64,000 nucleotides of DNA from Pontibacter qinzhouensis (GTDB lineage Bacteria > Bacteroidota > Bacteroidia > Cytophagales > Hymenobacteraceae): NCBI RefSeq assembly GCF_008017455.1, contig NZ_VRTY01000004.1, forward strand, positions 1-64,000, in the 5' to 3' direction. The position numbers and the translations under genes were made by a program. The notes beneath the pieces were generated by a model. The model had not been told where the DNA came from. It was given only the letters and a program-made list of their open reading frames with translations, and made no database searches. Positions 9,128 to 18,492 of the stretch are shown one piece after another (position 1 is the first letter of the stretch; every line of letters starts with the position of its first letter).

Positions 9128-9949
9128 CTAAACCAGACCCTGCGAAACAGCATACTGCACCAGCCCACCCGTGTTGTGTGTATTTGTTTTCTCCATAATT
9201 TTCTGACGGTGAGTATTAACCGTGTGGAAACTGATGAAAAGTTTATCAGCAATTAATTTGCTGCTATACCCTTCCGACATCAGTTTAACAATCTCCAATT
9301 CCCGCTTGCTCAGGCTTTTAATCGTGCTGCCCGCCTTGTTGTCTTCCACGGAAGTGAAGTGGTACACGCTAGTGCCAGAAGAGATAAAGGAGGTCGCTAC
9401 ATCGGAATGCTTCTTTAAGTGAGAAATATCAGAATAAACTATAAGCACATGCGTAATATTGCCATGGCTATCTGTTTGCAGCACCGAGTTTTGGGCCAGC
9501 ACTCGCACCACTTTACCGCAGGGTTTAACAATCCTGAAATCATAGGAAAATTTATACTGCACCTGTTCTGCTAAGGGAACATGTAAAATAAAGTCCCAGA
9601 TTTTCTTTATGAGCTTCCAGGAGTGCTGCAAATCTTCCGGATGGGCAATGGTGTTACTAAACGACAAACCATGTTGCAGGAATTCATTTTTGGAATACCC
9701 AAACAACTCGAATACATTGTCGCTTACAAACTCATACTGCTGTGTGCACAAATTAAGTACTTTAATTACACACGGCGAACTATTCAGCATGGCCAGCAGC
9801 AAAGGAGAATCCTGAAAAACATCTCCGTAGTTACCCGGAACTGAGGCACAGTTCCTGTTTCTCCAAACATTCACTAAGGACCTGTACTCTTCAGGTTCTG
9901 GCGTGGCATGTAACATAGTTGCGGATAATCCTTCTGCTAGTGCTTGCAT
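9128..9949 (-). CDS. PAS domain LuxR-type transcriptional regulator
   Basis: This 273-residue protein joins a PAS-type sensory fold to a LuxR/GerE DNA-binding domain. The PAS region spans about residues 50-180; YEFVSDNVFELFGYSKNEF and IVYSDIS are typical PAS and PAC stretches. The helix-turn-helix is at about 208-270: LSKRELEIVKLMSEGYSSKL, then FISFHTVNTHRQKIMEK, the usual GerE recognition pattern. There is no receiver domain and no membrane segment, so the signal is probably a cytosolic ligand or partner. It stands alone, with neighbours over 300 bp away on both sides, and no target can be read from context. Proteins of this build are common in Cytophagales as orphan regulators. Confidence 0.85.
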   Translation of the reverse strand: MQALAEGLSATMLHATPEPEEYRSLVNVWRNRNCASVPGNYGDVFQDSPLLLAMLNSSPCVIKVLNLCTQQYEFVSDNVFELFGYSKNEFLQHGLSFSNTIAHPEDLQHSWKLIKKIWDFILHVPLAEQVQYKFSYDFRIVKPCGKVVRVLAQNSVLQTDSHGNITHVLIVYSDISHLKKHSDVATSFISSGTSVYHFTSVEDNKAGSTIKSLSKRELEIVKLMSEGYSSKLIADKLFISFHTVNTHRQKIMEKTNTHNTGGLVQYAVSQGLV

Positions 9950-10391
9950 GGCTTTTCAGTTATGTCTTCTATAGGAACTGTAGGGTTAGGAAACTTCAAG
10001 TTTTAAATTAGCTGTTAATGCACCTGGTAAAAGGAGTTTTTAGTCTCTCCAAAGCAGTACTTATGCCATTCTGCTACTGAATAATTGTCTTTTACTTCAG
10101 ATAATAAAATATAAATAAAAATACATTTTTTATAACTAAAACAAAAGGAATATTCTTCACCAAAAGTAACATAATACTTTTATTCAAAATAATCTATAAA
10201 TAATTATTAAATTATTATTACTCAAGCTATTAGGGGTTTAGAAGAGATTTATTTGCATTATAAACGATTCAAAGTAACACGGCAGGTCAAGCTCTAAATC
10301 GCAATAGAGAAAGTTATTGTATCCAGCGCACTAATTACCTAATGCTGCGTAAAACATTTTTATTTAAAATGAACAATCAAAACTCCTCTCT
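9950..10391. other. A+T-rich divergent intergenic region, no gene seen
   Basis: It lies between the divergent PAS-LuxR regulator and the lipoprotein gene. The middle (about 10,080-10,240) is very A+T-rich. I see no TAnnTTTG box, operator-like palindrome or copy of the dispersed element. Confidence 0.5.
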
Positions 10392-11012
10392 ATGAAAACA
10401 AATTTGTTTAAGATTCCCCGTGGATTTTTTTGGTGTATGCTCCTGCTCCTATTGGGCTGTAACAGGGATGAAGAAGCAACTGAAACGTTTATCCAGAAGG
10501 TTGATGGAGAACCTTACAAAGGAACTGCTTCTATACAAGTTAACACTGGTAAAGGACCAGGTAACACAATTGAGGGGACAACGAGTTTCCAGTTGATGGA
10601 TGTGAAAGGAGATTCGGCTACGATTGCCATTACAACGAAGCTTCCCAACAACAACACTCTCAATTTAAAAATAAAAGGAAAACAAGATGGTCAGGCATGG
10701 CAATCGGGCGAGAAGGAACTTACCTTTCATGTTTCTGCGCAAGGCATCATTAGCGGCGAAACAACTACTCCGCAGGAGAAATTTAAATTTGATGGCAGCC
10801 TTTCTGAAACAAATTTAGTCTTGAAAACACATATTGTGCAACTTGTACAGGTAGATGAATTTCCGGCGGGAACTGAACTGATGATAATGCACAATGCCCA
10901 GCGGGAACTGAAGCAAGGTGGCAATGGGTCGAGTGGCGGCTGTAACTTGGTATTACGTCCTATTTCCACACCTACGGGCCTAGTGATGGGGATGGTGCCC
11001 GAATGCGACTAA
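10392..11012 (+). CDS. Hypothetical lipoprotein
   Basis: The 206-residue product has a lipoprotein signal: a basic N-terminus, a hydrophobic stretch WCMLLLLLG and a lipobox LLLGC, so the mature protein would start at Cys near residue 20. The rest looks beta-rich, with alternating polar and hydrophobic residues and many Thr/Ser/Gly, and carries two late cysteines (GGCNLVLRP and the terminal PECD) that might pair. I recognise no family. It is a single gene with a strong hairpin downstream at 11155-11184. It is probably a small lipoprotein of the cell envelope; its function is unknown. Confidence 0.75.
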   Translation: MKTNLFKIPRGFFWCMLLLLLGCNRDEEATETFIQKVDGEPYKGTASIQVNTGKGPGNTIEGTTSFQLMDVKGDSATIAITTKLPNNNTLNLKIKGKQDGQAWQSGEKELTFHVSAQGIISGETTTPQEKFKFDGSLSETNLVLKTHIVQLVQVDEFPAGTELMIMHNAQRELKQGGNGSSGGCNLVLRPISTPTGLVMGMVPECD

Positions 11013-11154
11013 TTGAGTTGTATCTGTTATTAATCTTTCAACCGACAGGGGCGCAGGCTACGGTAGTAAGTTTTTTTTAAGTTCTTCTGATTTTTATAAG
11101 TTCAAGACTTATCCGGACAAGTACAGAGGGTTATGAAAGGCCGTTTCACACTAG

Positions 11155-11188
11155 CGGGCTGAAAGGGTTGAATCTTTCAGCCCGTTTT
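11155..11188. terminator. Intrinsic terminator between convergent small envelope genes
   Basis: A perfect 11-bp stem pairs CGGGCTGAAAG (11155-11165) with CTTTCAGCCCG (11174-11184) across an 8-nt loop and is followed by TTTT. It serves the lipoprotein gene on the plus strand and possibly the convergent gene ending at 11192. Confidence 0.85.
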
Positions 11189-11191
11189 GCT

Positions 11192-11521
11192 TTACCACTT
11201 TGCCAGCCTATCGTCTGGCAGAGTATTTTTAAAATACTGACCAGCAATTACCGTATTGCTGCTGACGTGCGCCAGGGTCTTGTTGAGCATTTTCCTTGTT
11301 TTAGCCTTGGTTACATCCAGGTAAACTCCCTGTAGTTTCTCTTCGTAAATCTGTTGGCCGTGCTGGTTGTAGAACCTGACGATAGAATAGTTTTTCTGGG
11401 TGAGGTTGGTTTCTACAACCCAACTTCCTTTACCCGGCTCTGGTGCCTGCGCCTTGGCAGACATGCCTGTTCCAAGCACAATGCTTAGGGCACAGACAGT
11501 TTTGGTTATTGCGTTTTTCAT
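11192..11521 (-). CDS. Small secreted hypothetical protein
   Basis: The 109-residue product begins with a Sec signal peptide, MKNAITKTVCALSIVLGTG, with likely cleavage after MSAKAQA near residue 25. The mature domain of about 84 residues contains NYSIVRFYNQHGQQIYEEKL, a beta-hairpin-like stretch of the kind found in small periplasmic or secreted Bacteroidota proteins. I do not recognise a named family. It is transcribed alone towards the terminator at 11155-11188. Confidence 0.75.
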   Translation of the reverse strand: MKNAITKTVCALSIVLGTGMSAKAQAPEPGKGSWVVETNLTQKNYSIVRFYNQHGQQIYEEKLQGVYLDVTKAKTRKMLNKTLAHVSSNTVIAGQYFKNTLPDDRLAKW

Positions 11522-11972
11522 AGTTTTTAGGCTTGTACATACTTAAAAGTTTATAAAAATAAACATAACATTTATAACCTTTTCAATTTTTAGACAAAGG
11601 CTCCTAAAACCTGTCTATACAGGTAAAGAAAATCGATAAACCTATTTTTTCTGCCTAACAACTGATAGCTGCTATGGCACCATATTCCCGATTGCCAAAG
11701 AGGCAAATTAGCGTTGAACAATAAATTATTCAAATGAAAATGCTCTTCCAACGGAATTTTGGAGAATTATTGCCAAGGGTAAAAGTTGTTTACGCGTAGC
11801 CACAGTTGCCGCAGTACTTTCTGTTTGTCTTTCTGCGACAAAAAGCTTCTAAAACTACCCGAGTTCTTTTCTTTAGATAAGGAGAGTAACGCTGCTTGTG
11901 TTTGTTTCAGGTTTGAGTACCCTTATGTCCAGAACTCAAAGCGACAGCCAATAGGTGGGAGTAACAGAATGA
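11522..11972. other. Intergenic region with one dispersed element
   Basis: Contains copy 2 of the 57-nt element (11723-11779). A short open frame at about 11786-11986 on the plus strand has no coding character. Nothing else is evident. Confidence 0.5.
11723..11779 (-). repeat. 57-nt dispersed element, copy 2
   Basis: Read on the minus strand it starts CCCTTGGCAATAATTC, has the core TCCGTTGGAAGAG, and ends TTTTCATTTGAATAATTT. Its length is exactly 57 nt. Confidence 0.88.
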
Positions 11973-12545
11973 TTAGAAGAGTCTGAAAATTTTACCCACT
12001 ACAAACATGGCAATGGTTAAGCCCAGAAAAACGTTGAACCAGATCCAGGCGGTACTGATTTTTTGCTCTTTCTCCAGTTCCTGAATTAAGAAGCGGTGGG
12101 CTAGCTGCTCTTTACTTAGCGTCTGCTGTAATGCTTTGTAGCGCTTGTTGGCTACTTCGAGGGCAGCGGTTCGGGCTTCTGTTGTCTGTTTTAGGGCTGC
12201 AATGGTTTCGTTATAAAAAGCTACTTCCGGGCATTTTACTTCAGACTTAACCCGAATAACTTTAGCAGGAACAGGAGCAACTTGTTGAGCCAGAGTATCT
12301 TTTGGAGCAGGAACAGGTACATGCACAGTTTCGGTTACACGAACGGTATCCCTGATCACTGTTTCAGTCTCTGTGGCTGGGTACCATGCTTTAAACTTTT
12401 CAGCCACCAGTTCCTCATGTTGCTCTTTTAGCCGGTCCTGTGTCTTTTCTGCGCGCTCTCTGTTTTTGGTGGCACGCTCTATCGACCTGTCTACGGAGCA
12501 GTTTATAAGCAGCAGAAAGAGAAACAGGTAGTAAAGTGGTTTCAT
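11973..12545 (-). CDS. Hypothetical lipoprotein with coiled coil and C-terminal membrane segment
   Basis: I take the ATG at 12545 as the start, because MKPLYYLFLFLLLINCSVDR is then a lipoprotein signal with the lipobox LLINC. That gives 190 residues. After the lipidated Cys comes a charged helical stretch rich in Arg, Glu and Lys, a Pro/Val-rich linker with ETVHVPVPAPKDT, a second helical region (about 115-165), and a C-terminal membrane helix WIWFNVFLGLTIAMFVVGKI. A protein anchored at both ends, by lipid and by a membrane helix, could span the periplasm. This resembles phage spanin-type or tail-operon accessory proteins in outline only; no other phage gene is nearby. The function is unknown. 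Confidence 0.7.
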   Translation of the reverse strand: MKPLYYLFLFLLLINCSVDRSIERATKNRERAEKTQDRLKEQHEELVAEKFKAWYPATETETVIRDTVRVTETVHVPVPAPKDTLAQQVAPVPAKVIRVKSEVKCPEVAFYNETIAALKQTTEARTAALEVANKRYKALQQTLSKEQLAHRFLIQELEKEQKISTAWIWFNVFLGLTIAMFVVGKIFRLF

Positions 12546-13117
12546 AAAACAGGAAGATGCTAGGCGAAGTCGGCACTGGTTACCCATGAATGAGTGGTTT
12601 ATTTTCCTGATAGAAGCTGTTCTGATAACGGCTACAGTGGCGTTGCTTGTATCATGTTTTCAAATTACTCATACCTACGTAAACTACCAATTTTCTTTGC
12701 ATCTAAGGCAACAATCCATAACTTTCACATACTTTGGTTTTGATGCACAAGCGTTTATAAGTCACTTCATAACCTCCTGAGTTTTAAATTTGTGTAAGTG
12801 ATGGAGCACGCGAACAAAGTAAGTATGTAAACTTTACCCTTGGCAGAATTCAGACGAAAAACCTTTTGAAGGCAGTTTTCATGTAAATAATTTGTAATCT
12901 ATAGACAAAATGGTAGCCTATCTATAGATTCTACCTTACCAATCGGAATTTGAAATTGCACTGCCTCCTGTTAGAAGACACAAGACACAAGAATATCCAT
13001 TATCCTGTTAAAACGTAAAAATCAACTGTTGATTTCCGATAAGTTGTGTCTCTACCTACAATATTAGAGCTTGCTAATGATAACGCGGTTCTTCCACACC
13101 TCCAGCCTTAGCTATGG
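12546..13117. other. Intergenic region with one dispersed element
   Basis: Contains copy 3 of the 57-nt element (12837-12893). An open frame at 12586-12780 with one hydrophobic stretch is not convincing. No terminator is visible downstream of spoVR. Confidence 0.5.
12837..12893 (+). repeat. 57-nt dispersed element, copy 3
   Basis: It begins CCCTTGGCAGAATTC, has the core ACCTTTTGAAGG, and ends TTTTCATGTAAATAATTT. It is gapless to the family and lies downstream of spoVR. Confidence 0.88.
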
Positions 13118-14632
13118 CTACTTTATGTCAAATGTACTCTCATTAATGCCCAGCTTATTTTTTGAGTGCAGTTCTACCGGAAAGCCCCATAAGTGGCGGA
13201 TATGTTTCAGGGTGGTTCTGGCAGTTTCAGCATCTAAGCGCCTATCGTTTTGAATGGTGTGGGTCAGGTACAATTTGCTTGTCTGGTGCAAGTCTACTTT
13301 GGTGACTTGTATGTTGGGCACATGCACCGACCTGTCATATTGGTTGCTTAGCTGTTCCCGCACCTTTTTGTAGCCACGCTCGTTGTGTATGGCTCCTATT
13401 TCGTAACTCGATTCCAGTTCGTTATCTACAATAGTAAACAGCCGCATGTCGCGCATAACCTTCGGCGACAGGTACTGCAGAATAAAACTGTCGTCGCGGA
13501 AGTTCTCCATCACATAATGCACCTGCTCCAGCCAGTCTTTACCGATCAGGTTCGGAAACCATTGCTTGTCTTCGGCGGTTGGCTCCTGGCAGATGCGTTT
13601 AATATCCATAAAAATATTGAACCCGAGGGTGTAAGGGTTCAGGCCAGAATAGTACTTGCTGTTGTACTCCGGCTGATACAACACCCCACTGTGGCTTTTA
13701 ATAAACTCCAGCATAAAGCCATCGCTCACGTAGCCGTCTTCGAACATTTTATTAATTATGTGGTAATGCGTAAACGTGGCAAAGCCTTCGTTCATCACCT
13801 TAGTGGCTCCCTGCGGATAAAAATACTGTGCCACCTTCCGCACGATCCTGATAATTTCCCTTTTCCAGACAGGAAGTGCAGGAGCATATTTTTCGATAAA
13901 GTACAGGATGTTCTCTTCCGGCTCTTTCGGGAACCGCTGTTCTTCTTTGCTGCCTGGTTCCGGTAAATCAGCGGCTGCAGGTAAGGTTCTCCAGAGTTCG
14001 TTGTAATTTTCGCGCTTAATCGAAGTTAGTTTTTTCAGCCGCTCGTTCTCTGCCTTAGCCGATACTTTAGATGGCTTTTTGTATTTGTCTACGGCATGGT
14101 TCATGAGCGCATGGCAGGCATCGAGCACCTTTTCTACTTCTTCTTCACCAAATTCTTCTTCGCACTTCAGAATATATTCTCTGGCAAACACCATATAGTC
14201 TACAATAGAGTCGGCGGAGGTCCAGTCGAGGAACATGTAGTTGTTGGCGAAAAAGGCATTGTGGCCCTGGCAGGCATGGGCAATTACCAGCAACATCATG
14301 CAGGTAGAGTTGTTCTCCATGTTGTAGCTGATGCAGGGGTTCGAATTAATTACCAGCTCATAAGACAAGCCCATTCGCCCTTTGGTGTAGTTATTCTGGT
14401 TGAGCACAAAATCCTTCCCGAATTTCCAGTGCGGGTACGAGGTAGGCAAACCTGTAAGGGCGTAAGCATCGAGCATCTGCTCAGAAGTCACGATCTCGAT
14501 TTGGTTCGGGTATGTTTTCAGCTTCAGGTACTCCCGCCCTATTCTGCCGATCACCTCATCTGCCGCCTCCAGCGTTTCGTAGTCCCAGTTCGGGTTACTG
14601 AAAAGCGCTTTGTATTTATCTTTGTCTGTCAT
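13118..14632 (-). CDS. SpoVR family protein
   Basis: The 504-residue product (start taken at MTDKDKYKALF) matches the SpoVR/YcgB family along its length. Recognisable stretches are ADEVIGRIGREYLKL near the N-terminus, VIAHACQGHNAFFANNYMF, and the core GATKVMNEGFATFTHYH followed by GFMLEFIKSHSGV. SpoVR is needed for spore cortex formation in Bacillus, and its relatives in non-sporulating bacteria, such as E. coli YcgB, belong to the general stress response; the biochemical activity is unknown. It follows yeaH and prkA on the same strand, the usual conserved trio. The gap to yeaH is 589 bp and holds a 57-nt element, so it may have its own promoter. Confidence 0.93.
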   Translation of the reverse strand: MTDKDKYKALFSNPNWDYETLEAADEVIGRIGREYLKLKTYPNQIEIVTSEQMLDAYALTGLPTSYPHWKFGKDFVLNQNNYTKGRMGLSYELVINSNPCISYNMENNSTCMMLLVIAHACQGHNAFFANNYMFLDWTSADSIVDYMVFAREYILKCEEEFGEEEVEKVLDACHALMNHAVDKYKKPSKVSAKAENERLKKLTSIKRENYNELWRTLPAAADLPEPGSKEEQRFPKEPEENILYFIEKYAPALPVWKREIIRIVRKVAQYFYPQGATKVMNEGFATFTHYHIINKMFEDGYVSDGFMLEFIKSHSGVLYQPEYNSKYYSGLNPYTLGFNIFMDIKRICQEPTAEDKQWFPNLIGKDWLEQVHYVMENFRDDSFILQYLSPKVMRDMRLFTIVDNELESSYEIGAIHNERGYKKVREQLSNQYDRSVHVPNIQVTKVDLHQTSKLYLTHTIQNDRRLDAETARTTLKHIRHLWGFPVELHSKNKLGINESTFDIK

Positions 14633-15221
14633 ATTTTTTTCCGTATCACGTATCAAGATACCCGTATCACGACACACGGTTTAAGTAGCACCACTCCTCT
14701 TAGCGATAAGGTCAATTGACAAAATGCAACCTGCTGTTCCAGATTTAAAACCTGCCCGCCAAAAGCTATTATTCTCGCTAAGTGGATTAAGAATTCACAT
14801 CATTCTTTTGCACCTCCAGCCTAAGTAAATTTTTCAAAAACATGCTGGCTAGACCCTTGGATAATTTTTAATCTAAAACCTTCCGGAGGCTGTTTTCATT
14901 AGAATAATTCAGAAGCTGATCCTAAATCCTAATAACTTATCTGGCAAAGCTTCCTTGCATGCAAATATTACACAACCAGGTTGTTACTTAAATAAGATCG
15001 GCTGTTTATTCTGTTGATGATTAGCTTGATAAGCTTAATTTCCAGTTTTGAATTTACCTACAGATGGCGACACAACATATCGAAAATCAACAGATGATTT
15101 TTTTAATATCAACGGAGAGATTGAAAAAAGTCCTGTGTCCTGCATCTAAAAGCTCTGCAATTTCGAATTCCGGAAAATTATGAAGCCGACTTTAGGCACC
15201 AGTGGCCTTGTGCAATATACC
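14633..15221. other. Intergenic region between yeaH and spoVR
   Basis: An unusually wide gap inside what is normally a tight three-gene module. It holds copy 4 of the 57-nt element at 14854-14910. No other gene or clear hairpin is seen. Confidence 0.5.
14854..14910 (+). repeat. 57-nt dispersed element, copy 4
   Basis: It begins CCCTTGGATAATTTT, has the core ACCTTCCGGAGGC, and ends TTTTCATTAGAATAATTC. It is inserted between yeaH and spoVR. Confidence 0.88.
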
Positions 15222-16481
15222 TTATGCTTCACTCCTTTTCCGAAAGAGTCCCTGGAAAACCGGCCATATCTCGTAAACTTCGTTGATGTGCCTGATGGAG
15301 AACTCATCGTCGTTGCTGATTCTGTTGTAGGCTTGCCAAAGGTCGCTTTCGCGGCTCTTGTTATTAATTTCGATGTAGGCCATGTACTGAATGGCAGGAA
15401 GAATGGTCTCGAGTACCAGGTTCTTACACTCCCGGGCATCCTCTTTTGACCACACATCACCATCAGAAGCCTGACAGCAGTAAATGTTCCAGTTATCGTC
15501 GTACCGCTCCCGAATAATTTTGTCCATGAGTTTAAGTGAAGGGGCCACTACTGTACCGCCACTTTCCCGCGAGTTAAAAAACTCTTCTTCCTCCACTTCT
15601 TTGGCCTCCGTATGGTGCCGTATAAACACCAGTTCCACATTTTTGTAAAGCCTGGTCAGGAAAATATACAGCAAAGTAAAAAATCGTTTGGCAATGTCTT
15701 TTTCGTGGTAGCCCATAGAAGCCGAGACATCCATAATACAAAACATGACCGCAGAGGTAACCGGCACCGGCACGCGCTCAAAGTTGTTGTACCGCAGGTC
15801 TATATCTTCGAAAAAAGGAATGGTGGCTGCCTGTCGTTTTACCTTCTCCAGTTCCAGCGCCAGTGTGGCACGCTCCTCTGGGTCAGAAACAGCTGCCAGT
15901 TGCTCTTCCAGCTTCTTCAGTTTCACATCGAAAACTCCTTTCAAGGCCAGCCGCCTCCCCAGCGATTGCTGAAAACTGCTCTTCACGTTTAACCGCGAAG
16001 GCACACTGTCGCGGGTATAGCCGGCGCGTTTCATCTCGAAGGTCTCGGTGCTGTTCATGAGTTTCTTCACCATGTTGGGCAGCGCCAGGTCATCAAAAAA
16101 ATATTGCAGAAACTCCTCCCGCGACAGCACCACCGTAAACTCATCTTCCGTTACCTCGGGGCTATTAGAGCCTTTGCCACCACCGCTGCCGCCCCCGCCT
16201 CCTTTTGGTTTCGGAATGCGGTCGCCCTGGTTATAGCGGTCGTTGCCTGGCTTCACGATCTGCTTTCGGCCCGTTTTGGGGTCGTGCCTGAACATCGGTT
16301 CTTCCAGCCCCCGCACAGGCACTTTTACGCTCCCGCCAGTTTTGCTGTCTTTTATGCTCTCCTGGCTCATGATATCAGGAATCGCTTTCTTTATCTGGCT
16401 TTCGACCCGCTTCAGAAATTTTTGCCGGTTCCCCGTCGATTTCCCTTTATCATTTTTCCTTCTGTCAACGATATGGCTCAT
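15222..16481 (-). CDS. YeaH/YhbH family protein (DUF444), von Willebrand A-like
   Basis: The 419-residue protein belongs to the DUF444 family (E. coli YeaH, Bacillus YhbH), partners of the PrkA kinase. The start is taken at MSHIVDRRKNDKGKSTGNRQ, which is the family N-terminus; the open frame continues upstream across a repeat palindrome, but that part is not coding. After a glycine-rich linker (PKGGGGGSGGGKG, about 95-107) comes a von Willebrand factor A-like domain with a metal-site motif DVSASMGYHEKD, then RESGGTVVAPSLKLM and ASDGDVW. YhbH and YeaH act with PrkA in sporulation and nutrient-stress control. The gap to prkA is 82 bp and contains a dispersed palindrome. Confidence 0.93.
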   Translation of the reverse strand: MSHIVDRRKNDKGKSTGNRQKFLKRVESQIKKAIPDIMSQESIKDSKTGGSVKVPVRGLEEPMFRHDPKTGRKQIVKPGNDRYNQGDRIPKPKGGGGGSGGGKGSNSPEVTEDEFTVVLSREEFLQYFFDDLALPNMVKKLMNSTETFEMKRAGYTRDSVPSRLNVKSSFQQSLGRRLALKGVFDVKLKKLEEQLAAVSDPEERATLALELEKVKRQAATIPFFEDIDLRYNNFERVPVPVTSAVMFCIMDVSASMGYHEKDIAKRFFTLLYIFLTRLYKNVELVFIRHHTEAKEVEEEEFFNSRESGGTVVAPSLKLMDKIIRERYDDNWNIYCCQASDGDVWSKEDARECKNLVLETILPAIQYMAYIEINNKSRESDLWQAYNRISNDDEFSIRHINEVYEIWPVFQGLFRKRSEA

Positions 16482-16538
16482 GGTGCTTGAATTGAATTGT
16501 TGAAAAAATCTGCCGATCGTACGGATAGGTCGCAGTAC

Positions 16539-16558
16539 GGACAGGTCGCGACCTGTCC
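16539..16558. repeat. Dispersed 20-bp perfect palindrome, copy 3
   Basis: Identical to the copies at 4823 and 5004. It lies between prkA and yeaH. A degenerate half copy, GTACGGATAGGTCGCA (16519-16534), sits just to its left, so this may be a decayed pair. Confidence 0.9.
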
Positions 16559-16563
16559 CTGCA

Positions 16564-18492
16564 TCAGGCCATTGTTTTCCGAACCCGCATAAACCAATCA
16601 ACCAAAATCCTGATTTGCTTTTCGGTGTAGCCTCTGTCTTTCATCCTTCTGGTAAAATCCCTGTGCTTCTTCTCGTCTTCTTCGTTGGTTTTTACAGTAA
16701 AGGTCACTACAGGCAGCAGATCCTCGGTATTGGTGAAAATCTTCTTCTCAATTACATTCTTAATCTTTTCATAAGAGTCCCAGCGCGGACTTTTGCCACC
16801 GTGGTTGGCTTTGTGGCGCAGAAAGAAGTTTGTAACCTCGGCACGAAAATCTTTCGGATTGGCAATACCGGCTGGCTTCTCAATTTTCTCCAGCTCATCG
16901 TTTAAAATACTTCTATCGAAGATTTCGCCTGAATCCGGGTCGCGGTAATCGTTGTTCTGCATCCAGTGGTCGGCGTACACCACGTACTTCTCAAAAATGT
17001 TTTGCCCATACGAGCTGTACGATTCTATGTAGGCTTTCTGGATCTCATCAGAAATAAACTCGGCGTATTTGCTCACCAATACCGATTTAATCAGGTGCAG
17101 GTACTTGGTTTCGGTTTCTGGCGGAAGCATCATTTTAATAACCTCCTGCTCCAGCACATACAGCAGGTGCACGGGGTTAGCCGCAATCTCTTCGCTATCG
17201 AAGTTAAACACCTTCGAGAGTATTTTAAAAGCAAACCTGGTGGAGATACCTTGCATACCTTCATTTATACCGGCATCGTCGCGGTACTCTTGAATTGATT
17301 TGGCATTCGGATCGGTTTCGCGCAGAGTTTCGCCATTATATACCCGCATTTTAGAATAGATATGCGAGTTCTCCGGCTCCTTTAGCCGCGACATCACCGA
17401 AAATTCGGCCAGCAGTTCAATCGTTTTTGGGGCGCAAGGGGCATTTTTTAGCGAACTTTCCCTAATCAGCTTTTCGTAAATTTTTATTTCCTCGCTCACG
17501 CGCAGGCAGTAAGGCACCTGCACCTTGTAAATACGGTCCAGAAAGGCTTCATTCTTCTTATCGTTCAGAAACTTAGCCCATTCCGATTCGTTTGAGTGCG
17601 CCAGAATAATACCATCAAACGGAATAGCGCCAATCGGTTCTGTACCTTTGTAGTTTTTTTCCTGTGTGGCAGTGAGGAGCGGGTTCAGTACTTTTATAGG
17701 CGCTTTAAACATCTCCACAAACTCCAGCAAACCCTGGTTTGCCAGGCAGAGGCCACCGGTGTAGGAATAGGCATCTGGGTCGCTCTGCTGATACTCGGCC
17801 AGTTTCCGGATGTCTACTTTACCGACAAGTGTCGAAATATCCTGGTTATTTTCGTCGCCAGGTTCTGTTTTAGAAATGGCGATTTGCTCCTGAATAGAAG
17901 GATAAAGCTTTACGACTTTAAACTTGTTTATATCGCCGTCGAACTCGCGCAGCCTTTTAGAAGCCCAGGGGCTCATGCAGCCAGGCACATACCGGCCCGG
18001 AATATTATACTCCTCCTCCAGTTCTTCGGTATAATCGGCGAACAGCCCCAGCGGACTTTCAAACACCGGGCTGATCTGATCGCCGGCTTTAAGTGCGTAA
18101 ATAGGGTGTTGCTGCATCAGGTGCTTCAGCTTTTCTGCCAAAGAACTTTTGCCGCCCCCAACTGGTCCCATCAGGTACAGTATCTGCTTCTTCTCCTCAA
18201 GCCCCTGCGCCGAGTGCCTGAAGTAAGACACGATTTGCTCAATGGTACTTTCCATGCCATAAAAATCTTTAAAGGCAGGGTATATCTTAATTCGCTTGTT
18301 AGAGAAAATTCTGCTCAGGACCGGGTCCTGCCGGGTATCCAGCACCTCCGGCTCCCCGATGGCATCGAGTATTCGCTCTGCTGGCTTGGCATACACTTTT
18401 GGGTCCTTCTTACACTCCTCAAGATAGGCAGCTACTGTCATCTCATTCATGGAGGCACTGTAATTAGTCTTGATCTTTTCTAAAATGTTCAT
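16564..18492 (-). CDS. prkA: PrkA family serine protein kinase (YeaG-like)
   Basis: The 642-residue protein is a PrkA/YeaG homologue, an AAA+-related protein kinase (or ATP-driven protease-like factor) in stress adaptation. The Walker A motif is MGPVGGGKSSLAEKL near residue 110, after KDFYGMESTIEQIVSYFRHS, which is typical of the family. The AAA-type part covers about 75-430, with GIILAHSNESEWAKF and STRFAFKILSKVFNF characteristic, and the kinase-like PrkA domain follows to the C-terminus (RMKDRGYTEKQIRILVDWFM). Length agrees with E. coli YeaG (about 644). It is the first gene of the prkA-yeaH-spoVR group. The 824-bp upstream region is shared with a divergent VLRF1 gene. Confidence 0.95.
   Translation of the reverse strand: MNILEKIKTNYSASMNEMTVAAYLEECKKDPKVYAKPAERILDAIGEPEVLDTRQDPVLSRIFSNKRIKIYPAFKDFYGMESTIEQIVSYFRHSAQGLEEKKQILYLMGPVGGGKSSLAEKLKHLMQQHPIYALKAGDQISPVFESPLGLFADYTEELEEEYNIPGRYVPGCMSPWASKRLREFDGDINKFKVVKLYPSIQEQIAISKTEPGDENNQDISTLVGKVDIRKLAEYQQSDPDAYSYTGGLCLANQGLLEFVEMFKAPIKVLNPLLTATQEKNYKGTEPIGAIPFDGIILAHSNESEWAKFLNDKKNEAFLDRIYKVQVPYCLRVSEEIKIYEKLIRESSLKNAPCAPKTIELLAEFSVMSRLKEPENSHIYSKMRVYNGETLRETDPNAKSIQEYRDDAGINEGMQGISTRFAFKILSKVFNFDSEEIAANPVHLLYVLEQEVIKMMLPPETETKYLHLIKSVLVSKYAEFISDEIQKAYIESYSSYGQNIFEKYVVYADHWMQNNDYRDPDSGEIFDRSILNDELEKIEKPAGIANPKDFRAEVTNFFLRHKANHGGKSPRWDSYEKIKNVIEKKIFTNTEDLLPVVTFTVKTNEEDEKKHRDFTRRMKDRGYTEKQIRILVDWFMRVRKTMA

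Noticed and set aside
12586-12780. 64-codon plus-strand frame with one hydrophobic stretch
   Set aside because: No ribosome-binding context, no recognisable family, and it ends in low-quality A+T-rich sequence. It could be a small membrane protein, but the evidence is too weak.
16482-16601. N-terminal extension of yeaH up to 16601
   Set aside because: The frame is open but runs through the prkA end and a repeat palindrome; the family N-terminus starts at the ATG at 16481.
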